A stretch of 64,000 nucleotides of DNA from Hypoxylon rubiginosum (Eukaryota > Ascomycota > Sordariomycetes > Xylariales > Hypoxylaceae). Position 1 is the stretch's first letter. Each line of letters starts with the position of its first letter. Shown in pieces: positions 1 to 14,178 of this stretch. The stretch lies in NCBI GenBank assembly GCA_902806565.1, contig CADCXA010000064.1, forward strand, positions 1-64,000, given 5' to 3'. The notes below the pieces were generated by a model. That model was not told the origin of the DNA. It did not search any database and saw only the letters and a program-made list of their open reading frames with translations. The translations under genes and the position numbers were made by a program.

Positions 1-681
1 TTTTTTAAATAAACTTAACTTAAAAAATTAAATATAAATAAAAACTATTTATATTAATTAATAAATAAGTAACTAATATATAAAAAGTTATAATAAATAA
101 ACCACAGCTTATTAATTTTTATAATTAAATAAATTAAAACCAATATATTATTTTAATTAATATAATTAATAAATCATTTAAAATTAAAAAGCTATTTATA
201 AAAAAAATACGTTTTACATTAACTAAAAAACAAGAAAAAACCGGTAATTTTATAAAATTAAATAATAAAAACAAGTTTATAATATAACTTATAAAAAAAA
301 TTTCAAAATAAACTAATTAACTTAATATAAAAAAAAACAAATAAAAGGTTTTTTTTTATAAATTTAAATTAAAATAAGACTTTATTTAAATTTAAAAGAA
401 AATTATAATAAAATATAATAATTAATGTTTTATAAAAAATTATATAACTATTTTATAATTAAATTCTTTTTATTTTTTTCTTTTAAAAAACTTATAAAAC
501 CTTTTATATAACTATATAACTATATATTATAAAAATATACATTTTTTTATAAGATATTTTAAATATATTAATTAAGATATTTTTCAAGTTATTTTTTAAA
601 TTAAATATAATCTAAAATAAATAATAATATAATTATTATCTAGGTTAAAAATTACTGGTATAAAAACAAAGCTTTATTATA
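1..681 (+). mobile_element. 3' end of a RIP-mutated LTR retrotransposon (copy A), cut by the window edge
   Basis: Bases 1-681 align almost base for base, with a constant offset of 46488, to 46489-47169. Most differences I see are C/T or G/A, as RIP produces. Bases 426-681 are also found at 35022-35276, so they read as the LTR, and 1-425 as the internal 3' region just before it. The rest of this copy lies outside the window. No open frame survives. Confidence 0.75.
426..681 (+). repeat. LTR of copy A (256 bp)
   Basis: Starts with TGTTTTATAAAA and ends with TTTATTATA. The other two copies (35022-35276 and 46914-47169) have TA in place of the leading TG, consistent with RIP of a canonical TG...CA LTR. 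The flanks of the three copies diverge at or within a few bases of both ends. The exact ends are uncertain by about 5 bp because the neighbouring sequence is also A+T. Confidence 0.7.
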
Positions 682-1115
682 ATATTTAGTTTAATTATAT
701 ATTTTTATATATTATTTTTAAAAAAATATTAATAATATATTTTTTATTTATTAATATATTATAATAAAAATAATTTATTATATTAAAATAATTTATTTTA
801 ATTGTAAATTTAAAGCTAAAAATATAAAAAACTTAATTTATCTACTTTAAGAAAAATAAAAATATTAAAATAACGCCGTAAAATTTTTCTACGAATTATA
901 TAACTATAACCGTAAAAAATACATACGGATTTTTTTTAATTATATACGCCTTATTTATAAAAACTTTTATTTTAAAAAACTTTTTTTATTATTATATAAA
1001 ATTTAATAAAAACCATTTATTTATTATAATAAACTTTATATATTTAAATATATAAATATTAGATTTTTAAAGCTTTTTAATAATATTATAAATAATAATA
1101 AAATAAAAAAATAAA

Positions 1116-1154
1116 CTAAATAATAAAACTAAATAATAAAACTAAATAATAAAA
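1116..1154 (+). repeat. 13-bp tandem repeat, 3 copies
   Basis: Three exact head-to-tail copies of CTAAATAATAAAA. The unit is close to the 13-bp unit of the larger array at 35738-35919. Confidence 0.8.
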
Positions 1155-1609
1155 AGGATATAAATAAAAGGTGTGAATTTTAAACTAGGATAATAATTTT
1201 TATAATATAAATTTAATTTAAAAAAAAGAAACTATTAAAATAAATAACTTAATTATTATTTTTTTTCATTTTTTTATAATTTCTTTTAAAATTTATATTT
1301 ATTGTTTTTATTATAATAAATAACTTAAAATATTTTAACTATTTTATTATCTCTTATATTACTACTAAATAATTTAAAAAATACTATTTAATTTATTTTA
1401 TATATATTAACTTTTAAAAAAATTCATTAAATTTAATTTTTTTAATATTATAAAAATACCTTTATACTATTTATAAATATTATTATTATAAATATAAGAA
1501 TTTATTTCTTTTTAAATATAATTAATATATTTATTTTTATATTACCCTTTAAAATTAATACACTTAAAAAATAATTATATAATAAAAATAAAAAAGTTTA
1601 AATTTACCA

Positions 1610-1630
1610 CCCCCCCCCCCCCCCCCCCCC
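1610..1630 (+). repeat. Homopolymer run of 21 C
   Basis: An uninterrupted run of 21 cytosines (preceded by ACCA, followed by A) inside sequence that is otherwise nearly devoid of C and G. RIP prefers CpA, so an internal C run would be largely spared, or the run may have expanded after RIP. Homopolymer length may be inexact in the assembly. Confidence 0.85.
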
Positions 1631-4600
1631 ACTATATTATAATATTATTTATTATATTTTTAATATAAAATAATATTATAATTTTTTTTATTTATAATAA
1701 ATAAACTTTAAAAACAATAAAAATTATAAAATAACTAATATATTTAATAATTAAAAAAGTAATTATAAGTTATTTTAATATAAATTTAACGTGTTTATTT
1801 AAAATATTTTAATAAAACATCTTATATTTTTAAAATTAAATTAATTACTTTTTAAAATATATTTTTTTAATTAAAATTTATTTTTTATTTATAGTATATA
1901 CCTTAATTTTTTTTATAAAATTTATATATATAAATAATATAATAATATTTTTTATTTAATAATAAATATAACTATAAAATTAAAAATATAAAAACTTATA
2001 ATAACTTAAGTTATATTAAACTTAATTTTATAACCGTTAAATTTTAAATATTTTTAATTTAATTAAATTAAAAACCAGCTTATTAACACGCTTTTTAATA
2101 GTTATTTTTATTAAAAAAGTAAGTACTTATCTTCTTATTTTAATAGTTAAAACAACGTTATATTAAAAAAAAAAATAATATATTAAATTAATTTAATTTA
2201 CTATAAAATATATAAAGTAAATTTAAGTAAAATAATAATAATAAAAAATTATAATTATAACTATTTATAATATATATTAATTTATATTTAATCTTTTTCC
2301 TTTTTAATATATAAATAAGTATTTAATTTAATAATAATATAAATATATATTAGATATTTTTTTTTTACTTTTTTATAAATTAACCACATTTTTTTAAATC
2401 TTATAATATTATATTATATTTACCACTTTTTATATAATATTAACTATAAGTTAATTAATATATATTAAATTAAATAAAAAAGTTATAAACTTTATTAAAA
2501 TAATATTTAACAATAAAAAAAATATTAATAAAAAATAAAAACTTTAAGCTTTATTTATTTTAATAATAACTTAAAATTAATTATATAATATTTATTATTT
2601 AATATCTCTTATATTTTTAAAAATACTTTTTAGTAATTTAAAATAAAAACCAATTAAATAGTTAAATTATTTTATATATAAACGCCTAGTATTTTTTTTT
2701 ATAAAAAACATTAATTATATTAAAATAAAAAAACATTTTTTATAAACTGTATTTAAGTTATATTAAAATATATATATAATAAAATAATAAAATTATTTAA
2801 TAGTTTATTATAATATAATAAAAAAAATTAATAAAATAAATTATTTATTTAATTTTAATTTTTAGTTATTTCTTTAAGTAATTTAAAAAAATATATAATA
2901 TTATTATAATTTATTTTAAATTTTAAGTTATATTATATTTAATTAAAATACTATATTACTTTTATTTATAAAAAAAAAAATATAATATTAAATATAAAAT
3001 TAATTATATATTTAATTTAATTTTTAAATAAAAATAACTATTTATAATTATAATTACTAATATTAAATTTTTATTAACTTATAGTTTTATAATTATAAAA
3101 CTTAATTTAACTTAATTTTTTAACGTTTATAATATTAATTAATAAAAAGTAAAATAACTTTATAAGGATTTAATAATATATATATTTAAAAATATAACAT
3201 TTTTTATTATATTATAAAATAATTAAACTTTTAAACTTATAATTTAATAATTATTAATTTTATTTAAACTTTTATAAGGGAAAATATAAAATAATAAAAT
3301 AACATTAAAATTAAAATTAAAATATAAATATTTTTTTAAATTACTTTACTTTAAACCGTAATTTTATTCTAACTAAAAATCTATTATTATTATATATTTT
3401 TTTATTTTTTAAACTATATAATCCATTAAAAAAAACATTTATTAATTCTTTTTAAATATGTAAATAAGTATTAAAAGTAATTATATAAAATTTTAATTAA
3501 ATAAACTAAGTTATAAAAAAATAACTATTATTTTAATTTAAAAAAACAATTAATAAATAAAAAGATTTATAAGTTATAATAATTATAAAAATAATATTTT
3601 TTTAATTATTTAACTTATATAAAAATACGATTTTAAAACCTTAAAACATAAAATTATTTCGTGTTATTATAATATATTAACTTTTTTTAAAACATGTTAA
3701 CTTTTTATAGCTTATTTTATTTTTTTATACTTTGTTATTTTTTAAATAAGAAATACTTTTTAAAGATTTTTTAGATTATTTTAAAAATTTAAAATAAGTT
3801 ATTATTATATTTTAAACCAACTTTTTTAAATCTAATAAATCTTTTAAATTTAATTAATTTTATAATAATAAATTTCCTATTACTTTTATATTATTATTTA
3901 TATTTATTATTTTATTTATTTTTTTATTTTATTTTATTTTAATTATAGTTAAATATAAAAAATATAATATAATTATAATATTTAATATGTCTCTTTTTTT
4001 TTTCTTAGTTTATAAAAACATATTAAATATATATATATATAATTTTTTATATTATTTTTATTTTAATAATAAAAAAAAATTAATAAAATAAATAATAAAA
4101 TATTTACCACGGTTTTTATTTTAGTTTTATTAAAATATATAAAACTATATTTTAATACCGTTTAATATAATATTAAATATAATAATAATAAATAATAAAA
4201 TATATTTTTTTTTTATAAATATTAATTAAGTTTTTAAGTAATATTAAAATAAATAATATATTTTATAATAATTTAATTTTAAATGATAATTAAAAACTAA
4301 AAAATATTAATATTTAAACTTTTATATTTAATTACTAGAAATAAAAAATTAAATATAATATAAATTTTAATTAATTTATTTATATATTTAAAATATTAAA
4401 ATACTTTAAATTATATAGGTAAATTATTTTATAATATATTAAGTTTTAAGTAAAAAAGTTTTATATTTATTAAAAACTTTAATAAAATAATTTTATAATA
4501 AATAAACTTATTATTAAAACACTTAAAATAAAAATTTATAAACTTTTTTACTATATTAAATAAATAATAATTAAAAGTTTTTTTTATTTTTATTTTTATA

Positions 4601-6789
4601 AATATAACGCTAGGTTAAAATCTCCGCGACATTTTTATAAATATTAACTTTATTATATAACTTTTATTTAATTTATCTACCTTATAAAATTACTGTTTTT
4701 ATGTTTATAATCTTATATTTTTATATTTTTTATTTATATTTATATTTTTTATTTTAATTAATAATAACTAAATAAATTTAAATTATTTTAATATTAATAA
4801 AAAATATTTAATATAATATTTAATTTTATTAATAATTAGAATAATATTAGTTAAAACGTTGTAAAATTTATTGTTAAAAAAAATATTATTAAGTTTAAAA
4901 TAATAAATATAAAATTTTAAGTTAATAATTAAAATTATATATTTCTTAATTTTTATTTATATTATAATAAATTTAATAGATTTTTAAAACTTATTGGTTT
5001 TATTTATTTTATAAATAAAAAAAAAACTAAAATATAAACTAAAAGTATAAGTATTTTATAAATAGAATTTATAAATAATATTTTAAAAGCTTTATAATTA
5101 TTTAAAGTTTTTTTAAGTTTTTTAAATAAAAAAAATTTAAAACTTATTAATAAAATATTATTTATAAAAATAATATAATTAATATTAAAACTTTTAATTA
5201 ATATTAACTAACTATATAAATTTTTTTAGTTTAAGTTAAAATAAGTAATTTATATAAAAATGGTTTTTTAAATTAATTTAAAAAAATATATATTGTTAGA
5301 AATAAGGTTTTATAAAAACGAAAAAAAAAAGTTATTAAAAAAAATTAAAATTAACTATTATTAAATAACCTAAATAAAAATATATTAATATAAAACAAAT
5401 AATTTATAACGATTAAATTACTTATATTTTAATTAACAGCTTTATTTTTTAAGGTTTAAATATAAAAGTTTCGTAATTAAAAATATTATTTTTAATAATA
5501 AGTTATATTAACTTAAACTTAATTAACTTAAACTTCTTTATAAAAAATAATTTAATTTTATTAATTAAATTAAATTGTTTTTTTAAAAATAAATATGTTT
5601 TAAATAATAAAAAAGCTAGGATTTAAAAATCTATTATAAAAATAATAAAAAACATTTTATAATTATTATTAAATTAAAATATATATTTAAATTTATATAA
5701 GTTTATATATTAAAAAAAGCAAGATCTTGGTTTAAATAATTAAAAAAAAAAATAATAAAAAAAAAAAAGCGTTACTTTTTAATAATAAATAAAATTATTA
5801 TAATATATTTAATAATATTTTTAAAAAACCAAAGTAAGATATTATTTATTATATATAAATAATATATTATAAATAATATAATAAAATATTATTAATAATA
5901 TTATAAACTTTATTATTATTAAATAAAAATTTAATACTTTAAAAAGCTTTTTAAAAAATATTTTTTATATTATTAAACTAATTAAATAATAAAAATCTAA
6001 TAAAAATAAAGTAAAATAATTAATTAAATATATAATAATAATAAAAAAAAAAAAAAATATAATAATATTATTTATAATATTAAATAATAAAACTTAAAAT
6101 AAAACTAAGTAAATTAATTTAATTAATAATTATATAAGTTATATAAAATTAATAAAAAATAAATAATAAACTTTAATTTTTTTTTAAACTATATTACTAA
6201 TTAATAGCTATAGATTTTTAAGTGATTATAAAAGTTATATAAATTATAAAACGTAATTTAAAACATAGTTATTTTTAGTTTTTATAAAATTTTTAATATT
6301 TAAATATTTATATAAATAAAACTTAAATAATAAAATATTATTAATTTATTAATAGTTTAATATAAAATACTAATTTATATTTAAATATATTTATTTTCTT
6401 AAAATATATTATCCTTTAAAATTTTAACCAAATAAATTTATATTTTTTTCTATTATTAAAAAATTAATAATTAATTATATTATCTTAACTTTTATATATT
6501 AAAATAAGAAAATAACGTTATCCCTTTTTATAAATACTTTATTTTTTATACCACTTTATTTAAAAAACTATATACCTAGTTTTTATATTTTATAAAAATT
6601 CTAATAAAAAAATAAATATATTTTAATTTAATATTATTTTTACCCTTATTAAATTTAATTTTAATTTATTATAAATAACTTTTTTTATTATCTTTATTAT
6701 TATTATTATAATTATACTATTAATTTTTTAAAACAACTTAAAATAATATTTAACTAAAAAAATAAAAATAATAACTTTTATTAATCTTA

Positions 6790-6855
6790 GTAATAATTTA
6801 ATAATAATTTAATAATAACTTAATAATAACTTAATAATAACTTAATAATAATTTA
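6790..6855 (+). repeat. 11-bp A+T tandem repeat, about 6 copies
   Basis: Repeated TTAATAATAAC/TTAATAATAAT units with an 11-bp period. A simple minisatellite in degenerate A+T DNA. Confidence 0.7.
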
Positions 6856-9410
6856 TACTTAATAATTAAAAAATTAAATTTATAAGTTTTATAATTATTT
6901 TCTTATAAAAAAAATCTAATAATTTAATAATCTAATAAATAAACTATTTATTTATAATTTTATAATTATATTATATATATTTTTAATGTTAAAAATATAT
7001 TTAAAATTAATATTATAATTTTTATTAAATTAAATTAATATTAAAATAACGTTATTAATAAAATAAATATACCAGCTTTTTTTAATATATATAATAATAC
7101 TTATTATTTTTTAAAAAAAATATTAATATAATAATTAAATTTAATAACTATTTTAATTACTTAAAATTTTTATTTATAATATAAATATTTTTACGGTATA
7201 TTAATCTTATTAAACTGTTATTAAGTTATTATTTAATAATAACTTAATTTTAAGTTTAATATAATTAATAAAAATAAGCTTTATTTTAAATTAAAATATT
7301 ATTAAATAAGTTTTTATAAGTTAATTTTTATTTAATTATTATTTAATTATAATTAATATATTATTTAAAATAAAAAAAACATGTTAAAAAAAGTTATAAG
7401 TTTTTAAATATAATTATAAATTAAAATACTAATAAACATCTTAAAAATATAATAATAAATAAAATATTAAATATTATAAAATCTTTTAATCTTTAAGTTT
7501 TAATTTTTAAATTTAATAATAACATATAAATAAATATACTATTTATTTAACGTTTAATATCTAATAAATTATAAAATATATAATTAAAACTACGCTTAAA
7601 TTTAATATTATATATAAAATTACTTTTAAAAAAAAAAAAAACATTTATATATTATATATTTTTAATAAATCTTTAGTTAATAATTTTAATATTAAAAATA
7701 TCAACACATTTTTCACATTAAAATAAATATATAATAAATATTAAATCGTAACTTAATAATAATTTAATAATAATTAATATTATTTAATAAACTCGTTTTA
7801 TATAATTTTTATTTAGTTTTAAAAAACCATTACTAGAAACTTATAAACTGTTATTTTAAAAGCTAATAAATAAAATATTAATTAAATAATATAATATTAT
7901 ATATAAATTTATTTTTATTAAAATTTAATATAATACGTAATTTTTTTATAAATTTAAATAAAATATAATTAATTTATTATTAAACTTTTATTTAATTATT
8001 ATTTAATATAATTAACTAATATTAAATATTTATATAATTATAATTTATAAAATATTTTAATTTTTAAAATTAACTAAATTATAAATTAATATAAAATTAA
8101 AATATAAATTAATTTTTATTAATAATTTTATATTAAATAACTAATTAATTAAACTTATAAATAAGATTTTTATAAAATAATAAAAATAAGATTTTTATTA
8201 TAAAATAAGTTTAATATATTTAAAATATATAATATTTTATATATATTTAAAAAGTTATAAACTTATTATTTAAATATTTAAAAAACAGCGTTTATTATTT
8301 TATTTAAAAAAAGATAAAATAAAGGTTAATAAAGAAAAAAAAGAAAAAAAAAATAAAGAAAACTTATTAACGTTTATTTAAATATTAAAGTTTTAAATTT
8401 AAGTTTAATTAATATTAAATAATTATTTAATTATAATTAACCAGTATATTAATTTTATTAATTTAATATATAACTTAAAATTAACTTAAATAATAATTAA
8501 TAATAGATTTTATTAATTTAAATTAATTAATTTTTTACTTTTATTTTTTATTTATCCGTCGCTTTAAAAATTATTATTATTTTTATATATAAATTTAAAT
8601 AATATTAATTTATTTTATAATTATAATTATATATTTATAAAAAGTTAAAATAAGTTTAACTTATTTATTTATTAATTAATTAAATATATAAAAACCTTTA
8701 AAAAGCTTAGTAATAAAAATAAAAATAATAAACTTAAAAACTAATTAAAATATAATAATAATAATTAATTTTTTTTTAGTTTATTATTTTTATTATTTTT
8801 ATTAAAACTTAAAAATAATAATAAAATTAATAAAATTAAAACTTATATTAATAAAAATAAAAACAGTAAGCTTAATAATAACTTTTAAATTAATATAAAT
8901 AATAATATATTTATTAAAAATATAAATAATAAATTAACTATTATTTAATAATTATTAAATAATAGTTTAATAATAATTTATTTATATTTAATAATTATTA
9001 TTAAGTTATTAAAAAAAAAAAAAAAATTATATTTCCACTATTTAATTAATAATAAGTTATTAAAAACTAAGTTATAAATATAAATATTATTATTTTTAAT
9101 TTAAATATAAAATATATTTTATAAAAATAAAAATAAATAAAAAATTTATAAATATTTTATATAAATTTAATTTTATATTTATATTTTTTTAAACTAATAA
9201 TTAATTTTAAATAATTTTTAAACTTATTTTTATAAGTTTTAATATTAATATATATTTATATTAAAAATATTTATAAGTTTAAAAGTTATAAAATATATTA
9301 AAATATTTAATTTTATATTACTTTTATTTATTAAATAATTTAAAATATTTATTAATTAATATGGCTATATTATAATTTCTTGTTTATAATTTAACGTATT
9401 TAATTTTTCA

Positions 9411-9908
9411 ATTTTAGCTAAGATATATAAATGGTCCACCCTACAGGCGCCAGATATATGACCAATCCGCCAATGTGGCTTTGCCAATCCACAAATTAGG
9501 ACGATCGCTTAACTACGCACTGTCCTGGGCATGCTGCCTCAGGTAAGATCGACCTTACAAGCTTGTGCATCTGGAGAGGCAGGCTGAGTGAGACCTGAGG
9601 TATAGGTACATCGACGGCTTACTGAAGTTTTTGGGGGCGCGAGTCCGCGAACCATTGAAGACCATTCGGAATCGGCTCTTTGCGGCTGAAATAAAATAGA
9701 AATCTCAGCTCCTAGCAGCTCCAGTTCTCAGCTCTAGCGCCGTGCTCTGTCACCGTACACTTTTAACCATTCCAGGCTTTCCTACAGCACTTAGTATCAC
9801 CCTTGGCACATCTTCTATTTATATCCCACCGGTTTATTCCCATCGAGCTCCCTATTGCCGTCGAATATATCAATACTCATCGACGGTACCCATGAACACC
9901 GAGCCCTG
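9411..9908. promoter_or_regulatory. Block edge and upstream region of the kinase-vWA gene
   Basis: Normal base composition starts here. I see no ORF. The stretch probably holds the promoter and 5' UTR of the gene starting at 9909. No convincing core element could be assigned. Confidence 0.4.
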
Positions 9909-12900
9909 ATGGAGGGTGCTAACTCGGCGGTCGCCATGCCAGCTGGCGCCGACATCATCAGCGTATTTCAACATAAGCTGAAGACCGAATGGAAGTCGAA
10001 GGCATCCTGTGGGCGCGAATACTATCGAACCAATGACATGTTGAAGTGGATGCGCAGCACCTGTCCGAACACGCAGATAAGCAATACCAGCTGGCTTCTC
10101 ATTGAGGCACACCGAACAATCCTCAAGATTCCCGATTCCGATGAGATCGATAATCGAGACTCTTGCTGCCTGAACATCTTCGCTATTCTCCTAGAGTTAG
10201 GGTATGGCCACTTGATTCTTACCTTTCAGCGATACAGGATTACCGACAAAAGCCTACCGGATCTCCCAAACACGGAGTCTCTTGAACAAGATCTGATGAA
10301 TAAGAGACTCATTGACGACCCGAAAGTCTTCTGGGAACGCTTCGAAGAAAAGATGTGGCTATATCCTTGCACGTTAGGACTTCATATGACCAGTGCGTTC
10401 CTGGATCCCGGTCGTGGAAGGTGGATAATGCCCTTCTGTAAGCGCCAACGTATCAATCTGAAAGGCGGAACAGCTTCGGTATGGGAAGTGGCTGTTCAGG
10501 AATCACTGGTCCCTTTAAGCCTTCAAGCAAGGGTTAGCAGATCTGTGTACGAAGATAATGAGCATGGCACGGTGAGTGATTGATTCTCTTGGGTTGCTAC
10601 AGGAAGATTCTAACTTGTTTTAGTGTTATACATTCGCTTTGAAGTCGTTCACCCAGGACAATTCCGAGATTTTCGAATGGGAAAAGAATGCATACAATGC
10701 GGTCCTAGACAAACCTGGTATGGTGCAGTTCCTGGGTGAGTACGAGATCGACGAGAGGCTTGAAGACGGAACTGTAGCCCGCACCTACAACTTATTACTA
10801 GAATATGGCGAAGAAGATTTGGAGGAGTTTTTTGCTTCGACGCGAAACTATCCGCCTATTCTTAATACGGAGACCATTCAATTCTGGGAATCTCTGGCAA
10901 ACGTCGCAAATGCATTGCACTCGATGCACAACCTCGTGCTAAAACGCCAAGATGGCCGTCATCACTTCTTCTCAGGGTACTGCTCCAATATTTCCGACGA
11001 ACTAGATATGGCTGATGCTAATACACCTAGATGGCATTGCGATCTCAAACCCGATAATATTCTCAGAGTCGACGACGAGTTCAAGCTGGCAGATTTCGGC
11101 TTCGCCAAGTTCAAACCGAAATATCCAGATGGAGCCCCCCCTGAAGAGCTGATAACTCTCATAACGGGCGGCACCGAGACATACGGTTAAGATAGACCCT
11201 AACACGGATTCGAACATAAGCTAACGTTTTGATAGGTGCACCGGAGTGTGATATTGCACGTCGCGATCCCTCAAAATGTGTGTCTCAGACAATTGACACT
11301 TGGTCATTTGGCTGTGTCTTATCCGTCTCTGCGACATGGGTAGTCCTGGGCTATCAGGGTGTCCGCGCCTACCATGAACAGAGGCGGAGTGCTATCAGGA
11401 TGCGTCGTGAAAGGCGCTACAACGGTGAAAATGTTACCGTACCGGTAGCTGATGACGCCTTCCATGACGGTACTGATGTCCTGCCAGAGGTAAGAGAGTG
11501 GCATGACCATTTAAGGAGCGTATTGAGGGTCTCTGACACGATCACCGGGCGGATCCTTAATATTGTAGATGAACACATGCTGGTGGCGGAGTCGGTTCGC
11601 CAATCGAGGACCATATCTGTGAATGATGCTCTTCAAGAAGAACTACGTCTCGCAAGAAAAGACTACAAGAGACTAGTAAGCAAGGGTATCGTAAAGCCAG
11701 TGGCTGAGTCGGTGAAGGAGGCCTTACTCAGTGTCGAGAGCCAGGAGAACACCCCAGCCAACTCTCAGGTAGTGGAAGCGGCGACTACAAACACCAAAGA
11801 ATCGTTATCGGTCTCCAGTCATTCTTCCCTAGCGCATCCGCAACGCCATCAACTAAAATCCAGCCGTATCAATAAGCAAAAGAGGATGTATGAGCTACCT
11901 ACGGGCAGAGTCGCCCATCGCCAAGATGCGCTGAGGCCCCAAACGAATCAGCACAGCTTTATAATCGAAACCGAGCACGCTGAGCCTAGCTACGCTCCGA
12001 ACCAAATCTGGAGACCTCACCCAGGCCTTCGCTCAACACCATCAGCTGAATCTTCATCCTCTAGAGCTACTAAGACCCCCAAAATCTCTACCGAGAAAGA
12101 ACCCATTGCCAAAGGCTCCTCCACATCATCCAGCGCACATAGGAGCTCGGCACATTCCGGGTATAGGATTCCACTCGCCAAAGACCCAAGACCTGAGAAT
12201 CTTAGTAGCTCGGAATACTCTCTAGCGCCGCAGGATGGTGGTCGCATACCAATGAGAATGAACTCGGAAGAACGTGCCGCACGCGCACCTATTCCTCTTT
12301 CTCTAGAAATACCAAGAAGCCACACCATTCCCCCTGTTCCGTTCCATGTAGATCCGTCGTGGCCAATCGCCCAAGAACGCGAGGTAGAAAGGAACAAAGA
12401 AAAGGGAGTCAGGGCTCGCTTTGGATTCGGTAAAAAGCAAGACGAATACTTGAAGCAATTTCTGGTGGAGCGCGATATCGTGAGTCAACATGGAATACTC
12501 TGAAATCACCGAAACATACCTACTGACGAGTACTACCCTCCACAGATGTTTCTCGTAGATAACGATACGAGCATGAACCCATACTGGGAAGCGATGACGA
12601 CCGTCATCGAGACCCTGGTATCGAAGGTCGACCCGCTGGACAAGGACGGACTCGACATCGAATTCACGATTGGGCCTCACCACAATGCGTGCGGCGTCTC
12701 GGGAAGTAAAGTACTATCGAAGTTCAGGGGTGCCAAGCAGGAAGCGTCATCTCGGACGTTCGACATCGGAACAGACATGGCGAAGACCCTAACCCACATC
12801 TTCGATAGCTACCTCCGGGGCGCGAGACGAGCGACGACGCTGATCATCCTCACGGACGGGGTATGGCGAGGCACCGTCGATAGCAGAAGCGTCGAGATAT

Positions 12901-13390
12901 CCATTGCCGAATTCCTCAAGAAGCCAGTCTTTGAGAAGAAATTGGAGAAGCGATGGTTCACAATCCAATTCATCTCCTTTGGACACCAGACCCCCGACAT
13001 ACTAAACCATCTCGACGACGAGATTGGGAAGACGTACTCGATTCCGTAAGTCGTACTACTCCCGGAGCTTTCTGCACGGTTACTCGAGTTCCCTTTTGCT
13101 GTTATACTAACTCGGAACCAACTAGGGACGTGATTGATACCGAGCATGTATCTGGAGATGTGTACAAGATGATACTAGGAAGCTTCGTCGACATGTTCGA
13201 CGCAATCGCTCCATCACCGATATCGCCACCAACGCCAATTGGCCAACAGCCTATATCGTCGACACAAGCAGCAGCGCCATTCTTTGGTACACCTACGATT
13301 GACCAAGCCGCACCTTCGTACCCGCAGCCTAACGCTATGGCGAGACAGAACTCTTCGAGGTTCTCCCTAAGGAACATACTGAGGTCATGA
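9909..13390 (+). CDS. Protein kinase - von Willebrand factor A fusion protein
   Basis: Five exons: 9909-10571, 10624-11185, 11236-12479, 12546-13045, 13126-13390 (1077 aa). Introns are 50-80 bp with GTGAGT/GTTAAG/GTAAGT donors and CTAAC-like branch sites, and all joins keep frame. The kinase domain covers about residues 195-520: VAIK-type lysine in FALK (K228), catalytic loop HCDLKPDN (D361, with HCD instead of HRD), DFG (D378), APE (410-412) and DTWSFGCV. I see no clear glycine-rich loop before K228. A serine-rich, probably disordered linker follows (about 590-790). A vWA domain begins at residue 824 (MFLVDNDTSM, a MIDAS-like motif with D in place of the middle serine) and includes ILTDG near residue 927. 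The start is the first in-frame ATG; a non-ATG extension of 18 codons is open upstream. It is probably a cytosolic kinase with a metal-dependent protein-binding module. Substrate and pathway are unknown. Confidence 0.85.
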
Positions 13391-14178
13391 TCAATGGCAC
13401 GCACACAGCGTTAAAGGACAGAGATCTATCATTGCCACCACCCAATGCTAGTTCTCGATGAGCCATATTAAAGACGCCGTTCTTAGGAGACACATGACTG
13501 ACAGATGTATGCCAGGAATCACTTCAATCCGATTTATAGATGATGAGAACTAACTATACCATTAGCGTGGTAGTTCCAGAATACTACACGGCCATGCTGG
13601 CGCGATGAGGCACCTATGAGTGAGGAACTCTTGAGTTGTATATATACCACAAAACATATGGGCAGAGAAAACGAACATAAAAATTGCCGTCACGGCAAAG
13701 TAGATGAAACAGATAAGAGAAAGACTCAACAGGAATGCATGGTTCGGCTCTGGATTGAATGGGGTTCTGGAATATCGAGAACACGTCGCAGGTTGCGGCG
13801 AAGATACAGGAGATACCACTACATAATCTTTCCCTCTAAGATATAGAGTCGGGATGAACAGAGTCCATACTTATGGACGAGCTAATGGACTGGTCGTTGA
13901 GAAGGGCGCGGCGTCCCGAGTTACCCCTATTTCCTTTAATACCCACTCATGATTTAATGATATAGGTTCTAGCTCGGCTAGGAAAATCGCGGATTAATAG
14001 AGACGAGCGCAATGTATATAATGCAACGATAAACCTGTTCATACATCTTATTTCCACCACCGAACTAACGGTGGTATACGTCCCGTCCCTTGTCGGACAC
14101 ATATCTCAATTCAACCATTTTTCCCCCCGGCATGTCCCCCATTACCACCCCTCATCAATGCCACGCACCTACCCTACC
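13391..14178. other. Intergenic region between convergent genes
   Basis: Lies between the 3' end of the kinase-vWA gene and the 3' end of the enoyl-CoA hydratase gene on the other strand, so it should hold both 3' UTRs. Short ORFs occur but look random. No RNA gene recognised. Confidence 0.5.

Larger units (their letters stand above)
682..9410. other. A+T block, RIP-degenerated sequence without genes
   Basis: About 8.7 kb of almost pure A and T, with stops in every frame and scattered C/G. I see no coding gene and no RNA gene. The composition matches strongly RIP-mutated transposon DNA. I could not recognise which element it derives from. It ends sharply near 9410-9430, where normal base composition resumes. 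Confidence 0.8.

Noticed and set aside
1..9410. Mitochondrial or centromeric origin of the A+T DNA
   Set aside because: No mitochondrial genes or tRNAs, and the repeats fit RIP-mutated retrotransposons; a centromere cannot be judged from sequence alone.
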